Assembly: GCF_000758725.1 (NCBI RefSeq)
Contig: NZ_CP009428.1
Location: 3,968,001 to 4,032,000, forward strand
Source of the DNA: Paenibacillus odorifer
Lineage (GTDB): Bacteria; Bacillota; Bacilli; Paenibacillales; Paenibacillaceae
DNA: 64,000 bases
Direction of reading: 5' to 3'
Positions 8,550 through 17,113 of this stretch are shown here, piece by piece (position 1 is the stretch's first letter; each line of letters opens with the position of its first letter). Made by a program: the position numbers and the translations under genes. Below the pieces are notes generated by a model, which was given only the letters and a program-made list of their open reading frames with translations, did not search any database and was not told the origin of the DNA.

Positions 8550-9668
8550 TTATTCCGTAAAAAGACGTTCTGTGAGTGACTTTACCTCTTCCGAATTAGC
8601 ACTCCAGTAATACACTTTAGTTCGGACGAGCGGATCTAGAGCAGAGCTGTTATGGCCAGGAATCTGTTCGTAAGCAAAATCCGCGGAATCCATTCCCTTG
8701 AATAGCCAAGCTAAGCTCATCAAATCACTGTCACTAAAACTCGTATCAATAATGTCTTTCTTTTCACGCAGTAGCAGTCCAGCTAGATCAGGAATATGCT
8801 CCGGACTTAATAGCTTTTTGGCTACAGCCCGAACGATATTGAATTGCTCCCGTTGGCGGCTAAAGTCACCCTCCGGAGTCGAGTAGCGCTCCCTTGCTAA
8901 ATAAAGCGTGTGGGCACCATCCAGATGCTGCTCACCTTTCTTGATGGTGATCTCCGGAGTGATGGTCACATCCTGATCAATTAGCATATCGATCCCGCCA
9001 ATCGAATCGATGAAATCACGAACACCGGAGAAGTTCGTCTTGATGTAGTAATGAATAGGAATATTCATAAAATCACTAACGGCTTGAATCAGTGTCAGCG
9101 TACCCTGCTGATTCCCACCCTTTGTCTCACCAACGATATGTGCATGATTGATCTTGGTATAGCCGACATTCTGCACATAAACCCGCGTGTCCCGCGGCAC
9201 AGATACGATATTAACCTTCCGTTGATCCGGCATCACATGGGCAACCATGATCGTATCTGCCCGCGAGCTTTCTCCGCCCCAAGTGTCTGTTCCAATTAGC
9301 ACTACATTAAAGGATGAGCTTTTCTTGTCTGCTGGGGATATCGCCGCAGCTGGAGTTTGTGTAGGCGTTGTTAGGATAAGCTCATCCGTTTGCGCTTGTG
9401 GGGCTGGTGTGCTGAGCGACTGTACCATCTCTTCATTGTCCGTAACCACATTAGAGCTAGGGATCGTCAAGGGGTTAAGAATCGCCTTGTTAAAACGATG
9501 CTCTGGATTCAATATCCCTCCAATCCAGATCCCCCCAACTACAACCACAACAAGAATAACAATCAGGCTGTATCGTCCCACCCGCCGCATGCGTGAACGT
9601 TTACCTGTAATTGGCTTGTCGCGCTTGCCCCATAATCTTGTCATCCATGAATACTTAGTCGACTTCAT
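8550..9668 (-). CDS. LCP-family (LytR-CpsA-Psr) polymer-to-wall ligase
   Basis: A 372-residue protein with a basic N-terminus, one membrane anchor (about 33-51), a low-complexity T/P/Q-rich linker (80-115) and an extracellular LCP domain. VLIGTDTWGGESSRADTIM (123-141) and SVPRDTRV (156-163) carry the conserved arginines and aspartates (R136, D138, R159, D160) that bind pyrophosphate lipid and magnesium. LCP enzymes attach undecaprenyl-linked glycopolymers to peptidoglycan, so the product of this cluster is probably wall-bound rather than only released. It begins 3 bp after the dehydratase gene. The ribosome-binding site is weak (GCGGGAA), so expression may depend on coupling. Confidence 0.88.
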   Translation of the reverse strand: MKSTKYSWMTRLWGKRDKPITGKRSRMRRVGRYSLIVILVVVVVGGIWIGGILNPEHRFNKAILNPLTIPSSNVVTDNEEMVQSLSTPAPQAQTDELILTTPTQTPAAAISPADKKSSSFNVVLIGTDTWGGESSRADTIMVAHVMPDQRKVNIVSVPRDTRVYVQNVGYTKINHAHIVGETKGGNQQGTLTLIQAVSDFMNIPIHYYIKTNFSGVRDFIDSIGGIDMLIDQDVTITPEITIKKGEQHLDGAHTLYLARERYSTPEGDFSRQREQFNIVRAVAKKLLSPEHIPDLAGLLLREKKDIIDTSFSDSDLMSLAWLFKGMDSADFAYEQIPGHNSSALDPLVRTKVYYWSANSEEVKSLTERLFTE

Positions 9669-9671
9669 AGG

Positions 9672-11582
9672 TCAGATTCCCGCATGAACTTCGGATTTAA
9701 TGCGTTCAAGATCATGTGTGCCCACCTGCGTTTCTTCCTGAAAACCCGAATAGCTTGGAATTAGCTGCTTTAGCAGTTTTTTGATCTGATGACTGCTTGG
9801 CATCAGTTCATACCGTTTGCACAAGTTCTCCAGAACCCCCAACACCAAATTCAGTTCAGATCTGGAGACACTTTGCGGGCGGCTAATCATAATACGGTAG
9901 TTGTTAGTGACCAATAACCCTTCTTCTTCAGTCAAAAGCTCCTCAAACAATTTTTCTCCAGGACGAATGCCAGTGACCACAATGGGAATATCTTTGTCAG
10001 GCTCGAGACCCGACAAGCGGATTAAATCCCTCGCTAGATCGTATATACGAACTGGCTTACCCATATCCAGCACAAACACTTCTCCCCCTTGTGCCAGCAC
10101 ACTTGCTTGAATAACCAACTGTACCGCTTCGGGTATCGTCATGAAGTAACGCACCATATCCATATGTGTAACCGTCACCGGGCCGCCGTTTTCGATTTGT
10201 CTTTTGAATAACGGAATGACACTTCCCCTACTGCCCAGCACATTACCAAAACGTACAGCAGCAAAAACCGTCTTGCTTAAGGAATTCTGATCATTAATGA
10301 TCATTTCCGCGGCTCGTTTCGTGGCACCCATAACACTGGTAGGATTAACCGCCTTATCCGATGAGATGAGGATGAACCGTTTAGCGCCATATTTAGCACT
10401 CGCTTCCGCTACATTCCTTGTGCCGATCACATTATTTTTAACTGCCTCTACTGGATTCATCTCCATAAGAGGAACATGCTTGTGAGCAGCGGCATGATAC
10501 ACAATGGAGGGGCGGAATTTTTGAAAAACGTTATCAATCCGCGATACATCCTGAATGTCCGCTATAATGGGATGAATGATCTGATCGGGATATAACTGCC
10601 GCAATTCTTGTTCAATAAGATAAATGCTATTTTCTCCATGCCCCAAAAGCAGCATTTCCTTCGGACGGTACGCAGCCAATTGCCGGCATAACTCCGAACC
10701 AATTGAACCGCCTGCACCGGTGATGAGAATACACTCGCTTCCCAAATTCTCACGAATCTCTTCCGTATTAATTTCTATTGGGCTTCTCCCCAGCAAATCA
10801 TTTACGGATACTTCACGGATCATGTTAATGGCCATTTTCCCGTCCAAAATATCGGTCATACTGGGCATTAACTTGATCTGAGCTTTGGTAGATTTGCAGA
10901 TTTCGATGATCTCCAGTAATTCCTTTTGTGGAGCCGTAGGCAAAGCGATGATAATGAACGAAATATCCAGCTGCTCGACTGCCTGGGGAATGAAGTTACG
11001 GTTACCGACAATCGGTAACCCCATAAGCTCCAGCTTGCGCTTTGAGATATCATCATCTATGAAAGCGACTGGGTTCATGAATTTAAATCTTGAATGCTTG
11101 ATATCTTTGGTAACGAGGATGCCTGCTTTCCCTGCCCCTACGATTAGCAGATTGCCTTCGGATGAACCCTTTGCCCCCGCTGTTTCAAATCTATCGTTGA
11201 TGAGACGGTTTACTAAACGTAAGCCGGCAATGCCGAGAAATACGTATCCCGCTGCAAAATAAATCGAAATCGGCAATCGATAAGAAGGGACGAATACATG
11301 CGTAGATACATTGACAGCGACCACTCCACAGAGTGTTAAAGCACTCACTTTTAGCAGCTGCAATAACTCACCTATACCGGTGTATCGCCAGATATTGTTA
11401 TACACCTTGAATCCAAATGAGAACGTTGCGTACACCATAATGTGAATGAGTATCGCCCACGGAAGCATCCACATGTACTGCTCAGGGATTTGAAAATCAA
11501 ACCGAAGTAAAAACACAAGCCACACTGAAGCCGCTATAATTCCCGCATCCAACATGACTAAACGTACGATCCGCATTTTCAT
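9672..11582 (-). CDS. Membrane UDP-GlcNAc 4,6-dehydratase-like protein (PglF/CapD)
   Basis: A 636-residue enzyme of the long CapD/PglF class. Four membrane segments fill the first 130 residues, a first Rossmann fold (LLIVGAGKAG near 146) follows, and the catalytic dehydratase domain carries GAGGSIGS at 289-296. The active site reads SSDK (407-410) with M418 and K422 where ordinary SDRs have Y-x3-K. This Met replacement with a preceding DK pair is the signature of PglF-type C4,C6-dehydratases. The product, UDP-4-keto-6-deoxy-GlcNAc, would feed the DegT aminotransferase downstream. The start is ATG with GGGAG 9 nt upstream; an adjoining GTG one codon earlier is less well placed. Confidence 0.88.
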   Translation of the reverse strand: MKMRIVRLVMLDAGIIAASVWLVFLLRFDFQIPEQYMWMLPWAILIHIMVYATFSFGFKVYNNIWRYTGIGELLQLLKVSALTLCGVVAVNVSTHVFVPSYRLPISIYFAAGYVFLGIAGLRLVNRLINDRFETAGAKGSSEGNLLIVGAGKAGILVTKDIKHSRFKFMNPVAFIDDDISKRKLELMGLPIVGNRNFIPQAVEQLDISFIIIALPTAPQKELLEIIEICKSTKAQIKLMPSMTDILDGKMAINMIREVSVNDLLGRSPIEINTEEIRENLGSECILITGAGGSIGSELCRQLAAYRPKEMLLLGHGENSIYLIEQELRQLYPDQIIHPIIADIQDVSRIDNVFQKFRPSIVYHAAAHKHVPLMEMNPVEAVKNNVIGTRNVAEASAKYGAKRFILISSDKAVNPTSVMGATKRAAEMIINDQNSLSKTVFAAVRFGNVLGSRGSVIPLFKRQIENGGPVTVTHMDMVRYFMTIPEAVQLVIQASVLAQGGEVFVLDMGKPVRIYDLARDLIRLSGLEPDKDIPIVVTGIRPGEKLFEELLTEEEGLLVTNNYRIMISRPQSVSRSELNLVLGVLENLCKRYELMPSSHQIKKLLKQLIPSYSGFQEETQVGTHDLERIKSEVHAGI

Positions 11583-11648
11583 CACTTCTTTCTCCCTAAT
11601 TAACTAATTATTCGTTTATTCGTATGTTGTCTTATATGCGAGAATGAA

Positions 11649-12959
11649 TTATCTATCTGCTGTCAGACCCGGTTGTAATTCAGACGGAAATGGCTTTATC
11701 CCTGGTTCATTCAGCGCTTCTATATAAATCGAGTCCATTTCACAAAGCACCGCAGGCAATCCATAGCGAATAATCCTGTCCTTATTCGCTTTCCCCATTG
11801 CTGCGGTCAAAGCTGCGTCCGCTCGCAGTTGAACCAGTGCTTTTGCCGTAGCAGCAATATCATCTACTGGAACCAACATGCCCGTTGACTCATGCTCAAT
11901 CAAATCGCGAATGCCCCGAATATGTGTGCCGATCACGGGTTTACCTGCTGCCATCGCCTCCATAATCGCCCGGGGTAACCCCTCGCGATAGGACACGAGT
12001 GCCGCAACATCACACGCTTGTAGCAAATCCGGTATATCTCTTCGAAACCCCAGAAAATGCACCTGATCCCTAACCCCTAACCGAGTAGCAAGTTCTATAA
12101 GAGTTTGCTCGAAAGGACCTGTACCTGCGAATGCTAGATGAATATCGCTTGCTTGATCACCCAAATGATGTAGTGCTTGGATCAACTGTTTTTGGTTCTT
12201 GTTAGCATTTAACTCAGCGACGCAGAGAACAACGAATGAAGGATTATCATTGTATCTCTTAGGTAAATCAAATAGCTGGCGACGACTTTCCCCCTTCATT
12301 TTTGCAACTTCATTATCCCTCTCACCGCTACCGTATACCTGAAGATCAAGCCCGACTCCACTCACATAAGTTACTTTTTTTCGCACAGGGAATTTTTGAG
12401 CGCGCTCATAATCTTCACTATTGATAGTGATCAGCACATCCGTCCAACGGGCCATCAAATACTCCAACGGATAATAAAGCATCCAGTTCAGAAGAGGAGC
12501 ACCTTTAAAAAAATGAAAACCATGAGCTGTATACAATAGGCTGGGGACACCTGTTCTATGGGCTGCAATCCGTCCGAGAATCGAAGCCACTGGTGTATGT
12601 ACATGGACGAACTGAAATTTTTCCGCTTGGAAGCTTTTAGTTAAGATCCGCAGAGCCGTCCAATTCTTCAACTGTAAAGGACTTCGTTGTATAGGTACAT
12701 CGTGACATACAATTCCCCGCTGTTCCAAGCGCTGTCTGGCTTCGCCCGGCTGAGCGTAAGCATGGACTTCACACCCTTTTTGCTGCAATAACACCATGTA
12801 AGGTAAATGAAAACTCTCGAAATGCCCATATATGGAGGCTACAAAAGCAACCTTTGCTTGTAAGCCGCCCTCAGCTGGGATACTCCCGATGTCCTTACTT
12901 GAGCTTTTATTGAGGTTGCTCTGCTCGTTGTCGAAGCTTGCGCCCAGTTGGCCTTTCAA
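11649..12959 (-). CDS. Glycosyltransferase family 4
   Basis: A GT-B glycosyltransferase of about 430 residues. The N-terminal half has KVAFVASIYGHFESFHLPYM and VHVHTPVASILGRIAA, and the C-terminal half has LCVAELNANKNQ, VHFLGFRRDIPDLLQACDV and the E-x7-E donor motif in YREGLPRAIMEAMAAGKPVIG. It adds one sugar to the lipid-linked intermediate on the cytoplasmic face. It is the only ordinary glycosyltransferase in the cluster. The start is uncertain: the only canonical in-frame starts near the N-terminus are this TTG and a CTG four codons later, neither with a ribosome-binding site, and the frame overlaps the polymerase gene by 53 bp. Homology begins near residue 35. Confidence 0.85.
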   Translation of the reverse strand: MKGQLGASFDNEQSNLNKSSSKDIGSIPAEGGLQAKVAFVASIYGHFESFHLPYMVLLQQKGCEVHAYAQPGEARQRLEQRGIVCHDVPIQRSPLQLKNWTALRILTKSFQAEKFQFVHVHTPVASILGRIAAHRTGVPSLLYTAHGFHFFKGAPLLNWMLYYPLEYLMARWTDVLITINSEDYERAQKFPVRKKVTYVSGVGLDLQVYGSGERDNEVAKMKGESRRQLFDLPKRYNDNPSFVVLCVAELNANKNQKQLIQALHHLGDQASDIHLAFAGTGPFEQTLIELATRLGVRDQVHFLGFRRDIPDLLQACDVAALVSYREGLPRAIMEAMAAGKPVIGTHIRGIRDLIEHESTGMLVPVDDIAATAKALVQLRADAALTAAMGKANKDRIIRYGLPAVLCEMDSIYIEALNEPGIKPFPSELQPGLTADR

Positions 12960-14169
12960 CGTGTTGGGTTCGATAGGGCATCTCTCCTTTCAGGTTTTTG
13001 TCTGTTAACCGGATGCAAGCTCCGTTCATCGCCATCATGAACCACCAATACCGCTGGAATAACGCCTCAATGCCCATCGATAACCCAATCATCGCCGCAT
13101 GGGACAGCAGCAATGCCATAATAATTGGTCTATGAATCGGATCTGCTGCACGATAAGAACGGATACCCACAATGAAGAACCAAATCATAAATCCGCCATA
13201 TACAATCAAGCCCAATAAGCCGAATTCAGTCAAAAACCATATAGGGGTGTTGTGGATAATAATGCGCAGTTCGTAATTATAGGAACCAAGCCCAATGCCT
13301 AATAACGGACTTTGTGCGATCCAATCCACCGCTTTGTCAATGATGTCAAGACGCGACTGAATCTGCGAAGGTCTGCTGGACATAGACTCCAGTACATTTA
13401 GATAAGCGGTGCCTTTATACAGCAGCAGAGCTATAAAAGCCACCCCAAACCCCATACCGATCTTGATCAGTCTGGACGGTTTGGTAATCAGAAGTGTAAG
13501 TAATACTAGGAACAGACCAATCCAAGACGAGCGCGAGAAGGTCATTATAATGCCCCCGGCTAAGCTTATCGTCGCTAGTACGCTGACCCATCCCCGCAGC
13601 AGCTTTATCTTCTCCCCACTCGTCATGATATGAATGGCAAAAGCCGTCACCAGCAATCCCCCGTATGCATTGGGATCAATTAACATGCCGGACAACCGCC
13701 CGTCTTGCACCATGAACGGAACCTTTACTCCGCTGAAAAAAGCGAATAGGGCAACAACATTTAAGAGCAGCACACTGATCAGGAAAAATCGGAGCATTTT
13801 ATATAACCGTTCCCAGCTATCTGCTGCTTGCACAAGCATGATGTAGGTCAACAAAAGGAGAATAAATCCAATATCTTTTTGCAGCAGGGCGTATTGAGTA
13901 ATGAAGCCGTTGCGCCAAATGGATACAAAGGAAGCTAAAACAAAAATGAACAGCATGCCCCAATGCCATGAACTGAATATCCTCCGGTCCAATTTGAGAT
14001 GGAATCCAGCGGCAAATAAACCTAACATTAAGAAGAGATCCGACGGGGCGATACGGAAGGCTCCCCCAAAATCAATCTGCGCCGGAAGGCATATGATGTA
14101 CCCCATGACCGCAAACAGAAATAAATTGTGCATGGTGTAGGGCTTCCCTACAACAGATACAGATGTCAT
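12907..14169 (-). CDS. O-antigen ligase/polymerase family membrane protein (Wzy-like)
   Basis: A 420-residue protein with 10-12 hydrophobic segments and the large extracellular loop of the Wzy/WaaL (Wzy_C) family between about residues 250 and 310, including the SPLLGIGLGSYNYEL motif typical of the family. In a Wzx/Wzy-dependent pathway it would polymerise repeat units on the outer face of the membrane. The start has AGGGAC a few bases upstream. The C-terminal 25 residues are very basic and overlap the start of the glycosyltransferase gene in another frame. It is located directly downstream of the flippase, the usual arrangement. Confidence 0.82.
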   Translation of the reverse strand: MTSVSVVGKPYTMHNLFLFAVMGYIICLPAQIDFGGAFRIAPSDLFLMLGLFAAGFHLKLDRRIFSSWHWGMLFIFVLASFVSIWRNGFITQYALLQKDIGFILLLLTYIMLVQAADSWERLYKMLRFFLISVLLLNVVALFAFFSGVKVPFMVQDGRLSGMLIDPNAYGGLLVTAFAIHIMTSGEKIKLLRGWVSVLATISLAGGIIMTFSRSSWIGLFLVLLTLLITKPSRLIKIGMGFGVAFIALLLYKGTAYLNVLESMSSRPSQIQSRLDIIDKAVDWIAQSPLLGIGLGSYNYELRIIIHNTPIWFLTEFGLLGLIVYGGFMIWFFIVGIRSYRAADPIHRPIIMALLLSHAAMIGLSMGIEALFQRYWWFMMAMNGACIRLTDKNLKGEMPYRTQHVERPTGRKLRQRAEQPQ

Positions 14170-14208
14170 ACAAGTCCCTACTTTCCTACTTTCCTATAAA
14201 ACAAGAAC

Positions 14209-15444
14209 TTATGCCGCCGCTTCCGATTGTTCCCGTTTTCTCACCTTTCCGATGACACGATACAGCACAACTACACTGCCAATCATCTGTACAAATAACG
14301 ACGAACTAGCTCCCATCGCAGCACCTACTACCCCGTAATGAGGTACGAAGATCAGACAACACAAGCCATTAGTGAATGCTGTGCACAAAAACAATGGAAT
14401 CTGGGCTTTGTACCTTCCGGTAGCCGTTATGGCGTACCACAGGTAGGATGAAATAAATACCAGCATGGTGGACGCCAGCAGCCAATGAAACAACCCTAAC
14501 TCTCCTGCCACGTCTGAACTGAATAATACGGTTAACAGCTTGTGTCCAAACAACCACCCTATCAAACAAGCGACCGCACTAAAACCCAAACCCATCGCTA
14601 TCATTCGGCTGAGTAAAGTGACAAACTCCTTGTGTCTCCCGCCTGCGTGCCACCTGGCAAGACGTGGTGTTATGGCTTCACCAAGTGCGGTGACGACAAC
14701 ATTGCAGGCAACAATCATATATGAGAGTGAAGCATAAATACCTAAGTCATGCTCCCCTTTAAAATAGGAAATCGCATATAATGGGATATTCGTATTTAAC
14801 GACATCAACGCCAATACCAGGCCTAGCGGTGAACTGACGATCAGTAAACTCCATAGGCTTCTTTTGTTGAAGAGTGGCCTGAGAGAAGTGTATATTCTCG
14901 CTTTACGAGCATCATATCCAATCGTTATCGCTAACCATCCGATAATCATGACTAACAAGGCAAGAACAAGGCTCTGTGTAGGGATAAATACGAGGATGAA
15001 GATTAGAATGGAGAATAACCCTTTTGCCATTCTGGAGATTGAGATTTGATCTAATCTCTCCTCCTTTTGAACGATGCCTAATAAAATATCACTGATTGAT
15101 TCAACGATTCTATACAGACCGATGAAGAAAATAACCAATACTGTATTCCAATCCAAACCACTTATTATGCAAAAACCTGCGGTAATCGTAAACGCAAGGG
15201 CGGTTGTTATCAGCCGTAAGCCCAGAAAGTCTCCAAAACTGTATTTCCCCGATGAATCAACGATTAATACGGAACGAAGATGTAGATGCGACAGCATAAA
15301 GATCGGAGCAGTAACTGCAAGCCCTAGCGAATATTGCCCCACGATTGCCGATGACCCGAATTTATTCAGCAGGATCACAATCACAAACTGAGCACCAGCG
15401 TAAGTGATATTCCCGAGCAAATAACGAAGAGAAGCAAATGACAT
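14209..15444 (-). CDS. Polysaccharide flippase (Wzx/MATE-like)
   Basis: A 411-residue protein with about 12 membrane segments, opening SFASLRYLLGNITYAGAQFVI as in the polysaccharide transporter family that flips undecaprenyl-pyrophosphate-linked units to the outside. The chosen ATG lies 5 bp after the kinase stop codon. A GTG eleven codons earlier would overlap the kinase and lacks a ribosome-binding site. Even for the ATG the nearest purine-rich signal (AGGAATGG) is rather far, so coupling to the kinase gene is likely. Together with the polymerase gene it defines the pathway as Wzx/Wzy-dependent. Confidence 0.82.
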   Translation of the reverse strand: MSFASLRYLLGNITYAGAQFVIVILLNKFGSSAIVGQYSLGLAVTAPIFMLSHLHLRSVLIVDSSGKYSFGDFLGLRLITTALAFTITAGFCIISGLDWNTVLVIFFIGLYRIVESISDILLGIVQKEERLDQISISRMAKGLFSILIFILVFIPTQSLVLALLVMIIGWLAITIGYDARKARIYTSLRPLFNKRSLWSLLIVSSPLGLVLALMSLNTNIPLYAISYFKGEHDLGIYASLSYMIVACNVVVTALGEAITPRLARWHAGGRHKEFVTLLSRMIAMGLGFSAVACLIGWLFGHKLLTVLFSSDVAGELGLFHWLLASTMLVFISSYLWYAITATGRYKAQIPLFLCTAFTNGLCCLIFVPHYGVVGAAMGASSSLFVQMIGSVVVLYRVIGKVRKREQSEAAA

Positions 15445-15449
15445 AGACG

Positions 15450-16157
15450 TCAGACCATTCCTGAAGAAGAGGCCCACTCGGCAAAATCTTCACCACGAAT
15501 CTTGGAACGCCTGCTCTTTTTCCGATAATTCAATACGGCTCCCAGCAAATGTGCTCCCTGCTGCTCTAACAAGTGCTTGGCAGAACTCGTGTGCTTTAAG
15601 AGCACTTTTCCGGATTTCACAACTAGCAATACCCCCTCAGTCATCGTTGCCAAAATAAGGGCATCCGAAAATGGCATTAATACAGAGGATGAGTCGATGA
15701 CAATCGTATCAAAACGCACACTCAGCTCTGCGAACAATCGCTTCATCCCTTCAGAGCCTAGTAATTCAGCGGGATTTGGTGAAATCGGACCAGAGGTCAA
15801 TACTGACAAACCATCTGCTTCCTCAATAGAAATAATGCAATCCTCTAAGCGGGTATGATCCACTAAGATACTGCTAAGCCCGATCCAATTAGGCAGATCA
15901 AATGCCTTATGCACCGTTGGCGTACGTAGATCCCCATCAATGAGAAGAACTGTCTTACCAGCTTCTGCCATGGCAATCGCCAGGTTTATGGCTACCGTTG
16001 ATTTCCCTTCATCCGGAAGCGAGCTTGTGACTAATAAAGAGCGGATCTCTCCACCAACGCGGGTATAACGAATATTGGAGCGTATGCTTCGGAATTGATC
16101 TCCGCTAGATGACTTCGGTTGTTCCAGGCAATATAATTTTGGCGTTTTCTTCTTCAT
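15450..16157 (-). CDS. CpsD/CapB-type tyrosine kinase without a C-terminal Tyr cluster
   Basis: A 235-residue bacterial tyrosine kinase of the cytoplasmic CpsD/YwqD type. DQFRSIRSNIRY (20-31) matches the oligomerisation motif, SSLPDEGKST (45-54) is Walker A with K52, LLIDGDLRTP (71-80) is Walker A-prime, and FDTIVIDSSS (149-158) is Walker B. Such kinases pair with a chain-length membrane protein and control polymer length and export. The usual C-terminal run of tyrosines is missing: the tail after residue 210 is basic, and its only tyrosine is Y211. AGAAGGAG lies 9 nt before the ATG, so the 53-bp overlap with the upstream gene is well supported. Confidence 0.87.
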   Translation of the reverse strand: MKKKTPKLYCLEQPKSSSGDQFRSIRSNIRYTRVGGEIRSLLVTSSLPDEGKSTVAINLAIAMAEAGKTVLLIDGDLRTPTVHKAFDLPNWIGLSSILVDHTRLEDCIISIEEADGLSVLTSGPISPNPAELLGSEGMKRLFAELSVRFDTIVIDSSSVLMPFSDALILATMTEGVLLVVKSGKVLLKHTSSAKHLLEQQGAHLLGAVLNYRKKSRRSKIRGEDFAEWASSSGMV

Positions 16158-16863
16158 AACTGGTGGCTCCTTCTGCTGATTTGGTTTTCGCTTTATTCCG
16201 CCGTTTGCGTGGCTTTAATTTGCCCACGGTTCCCAGAAGCGGAAGCTGCAAATCAAGCTGAATATCTTTGGCACTTCTCACGGGTTTCTCCATCAATTCC
16301 CGGAGGATAGAGATTGCGATCCCGGTAATCAGCGACAATCCGAAGGCAACAGCCATATTGAAGACGGGCTTAGGTGAGACAGGATCAGAAGGAACCTTGG
16401 CACGGTCGAGAAATACAACATTCTCCACTCCCATAATCGATTGAATATTCGCATTAAAGGCCTCTCCGAAGCCATTCGCGATATCTGTTGCCCGTTGAGC
16501 TTTTGAATCAGTCACAATTACCGTTGTTACGAGTGACTCGCTATTGGTTCTTGTCTTAACATTTTTGAGTAACTCTTCTGCTGTCATTTTTAGCTGCAGC
16601 TTTCTGACGACCTCTTCCGCTATCCTGCTGCTTCGAATGATCTCCCCGTAAGTAGTGACCAGCTTTTGTCCGGCCATAATGTCATTAATTGCTTTCTGCT
16701 GCCTGTCCCCTTGAATAAGTATAGAAGCTGTCGCTTCGTATTTCGGCTGTAAAACGTAATAGCTAACACTACCAGCGAGCCCGACTGCAGCGATACATAA
16801 TACAATAATGAACAGCAGCCTACGTTTTACTAGTTTCAAAATGCTGCCCAGTTCGAATTCCAT
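16105..16863 (-). CDS. Wzz/CapA-like chain-length determinant and kinase activator
   Basis: A 252-residue membrane protein with two transmembrane helices (about 15-37 and 170-192) flanking an extracellular Wzz domain, including YEATASILIQG and the proline-rich RAKVPSDPVSPKP just before the second helix. The cytoplasmic C-terminal tail is basic and is expected to activate the tyrosine kinase encoded next; the two genes overlap by 53 bp. AGGAG lies 9 nt upstream of the ATG. As the first gene of the leftward cluster it marks the main operon start; the 250 bp upstream must hold the promoter. Confidence 0.87.
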   Translation of the reverse strand: MEFELGSILKLVKRRLLFIIVLCIAAVGLAGSVSYYVLQPKYEATASILIQGDRQQKAINDIMAGQKLVTTYGEIIRSSRIAEEVVRKLQLKMTAEELLKNVKTRTNSESLVTTVIVTDSKAQRATDIANGFGEAFNANIQSIMGVENVVFLDRAKVPSDPVSPKPVFNMAVAFGLSLITGIAISILRELMEKPVRSAKDIQLDLQLPLLGTVGKLKPRKRRNKAKTKSAEGATSYEEENAKIILPGTTEVI

Positions 16864-17022
16864 CGATCATTTCTCCTAACTAGTTAATGTATTGTCGCCT
16901 CTTTAACAAGATTATTGTTGTATATTCATATTCTCTTTCTCTCAACATATGTCCAAGTCCGTACTTAAAATTTAAATGTCAAAATATTAAAGAGCTCATT
17001 TAGCTCACCTGTTAAAATCCAA
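16864..17022 (-). promoter_or_regulatory. Presumed promoter region of the polysaccharide operon
   Basis: This AT-rich gap lies between the terminator of the PadR unit and the first polysaccharide gene. Candidate elements read leftwards include TTGAGA at 16945-16940 with a TATACAAC stretch about 16 nt further, and an isolated TTGACA near 16983-16978 without a good -10. None is strong, so an activator or alternative sigma factor may be needed. No operator-like inverted repeat is obvious. Confidence 0.3.
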
Positions 17023-17066
17023 CAAAAAAAGGTATTCTCCAGCCAAATCTACTGGTAGAATACCTT
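17023..17066 (-). terminator. Terminator of the PadR/membrane-protein unit
   Basis: Leftwards, AAGGTATTCTACCAG pairs with CTGGAGAATACCTT (14 pairs with one bulged base, 9-nt loop) and runs into seven T residues at 17030-17024. It separates this unit from the polysaccharide operon. Confidence 0.85.
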
Positions 17067-17113
17067 ACATATAGTCTATCTAGTTCAGGAATGTACAAGT
17101 GTAGTCAACACCA

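Noticed and set aside
12907..12959. Shared 53-bp overlap lengths (here and at 16105-16157) as a sign of a common mechanism
   Set aside because: The second overlap is supported by a ribosome-binding site, but the first depends on an unsupported TTG start, so equal length is probably chance.
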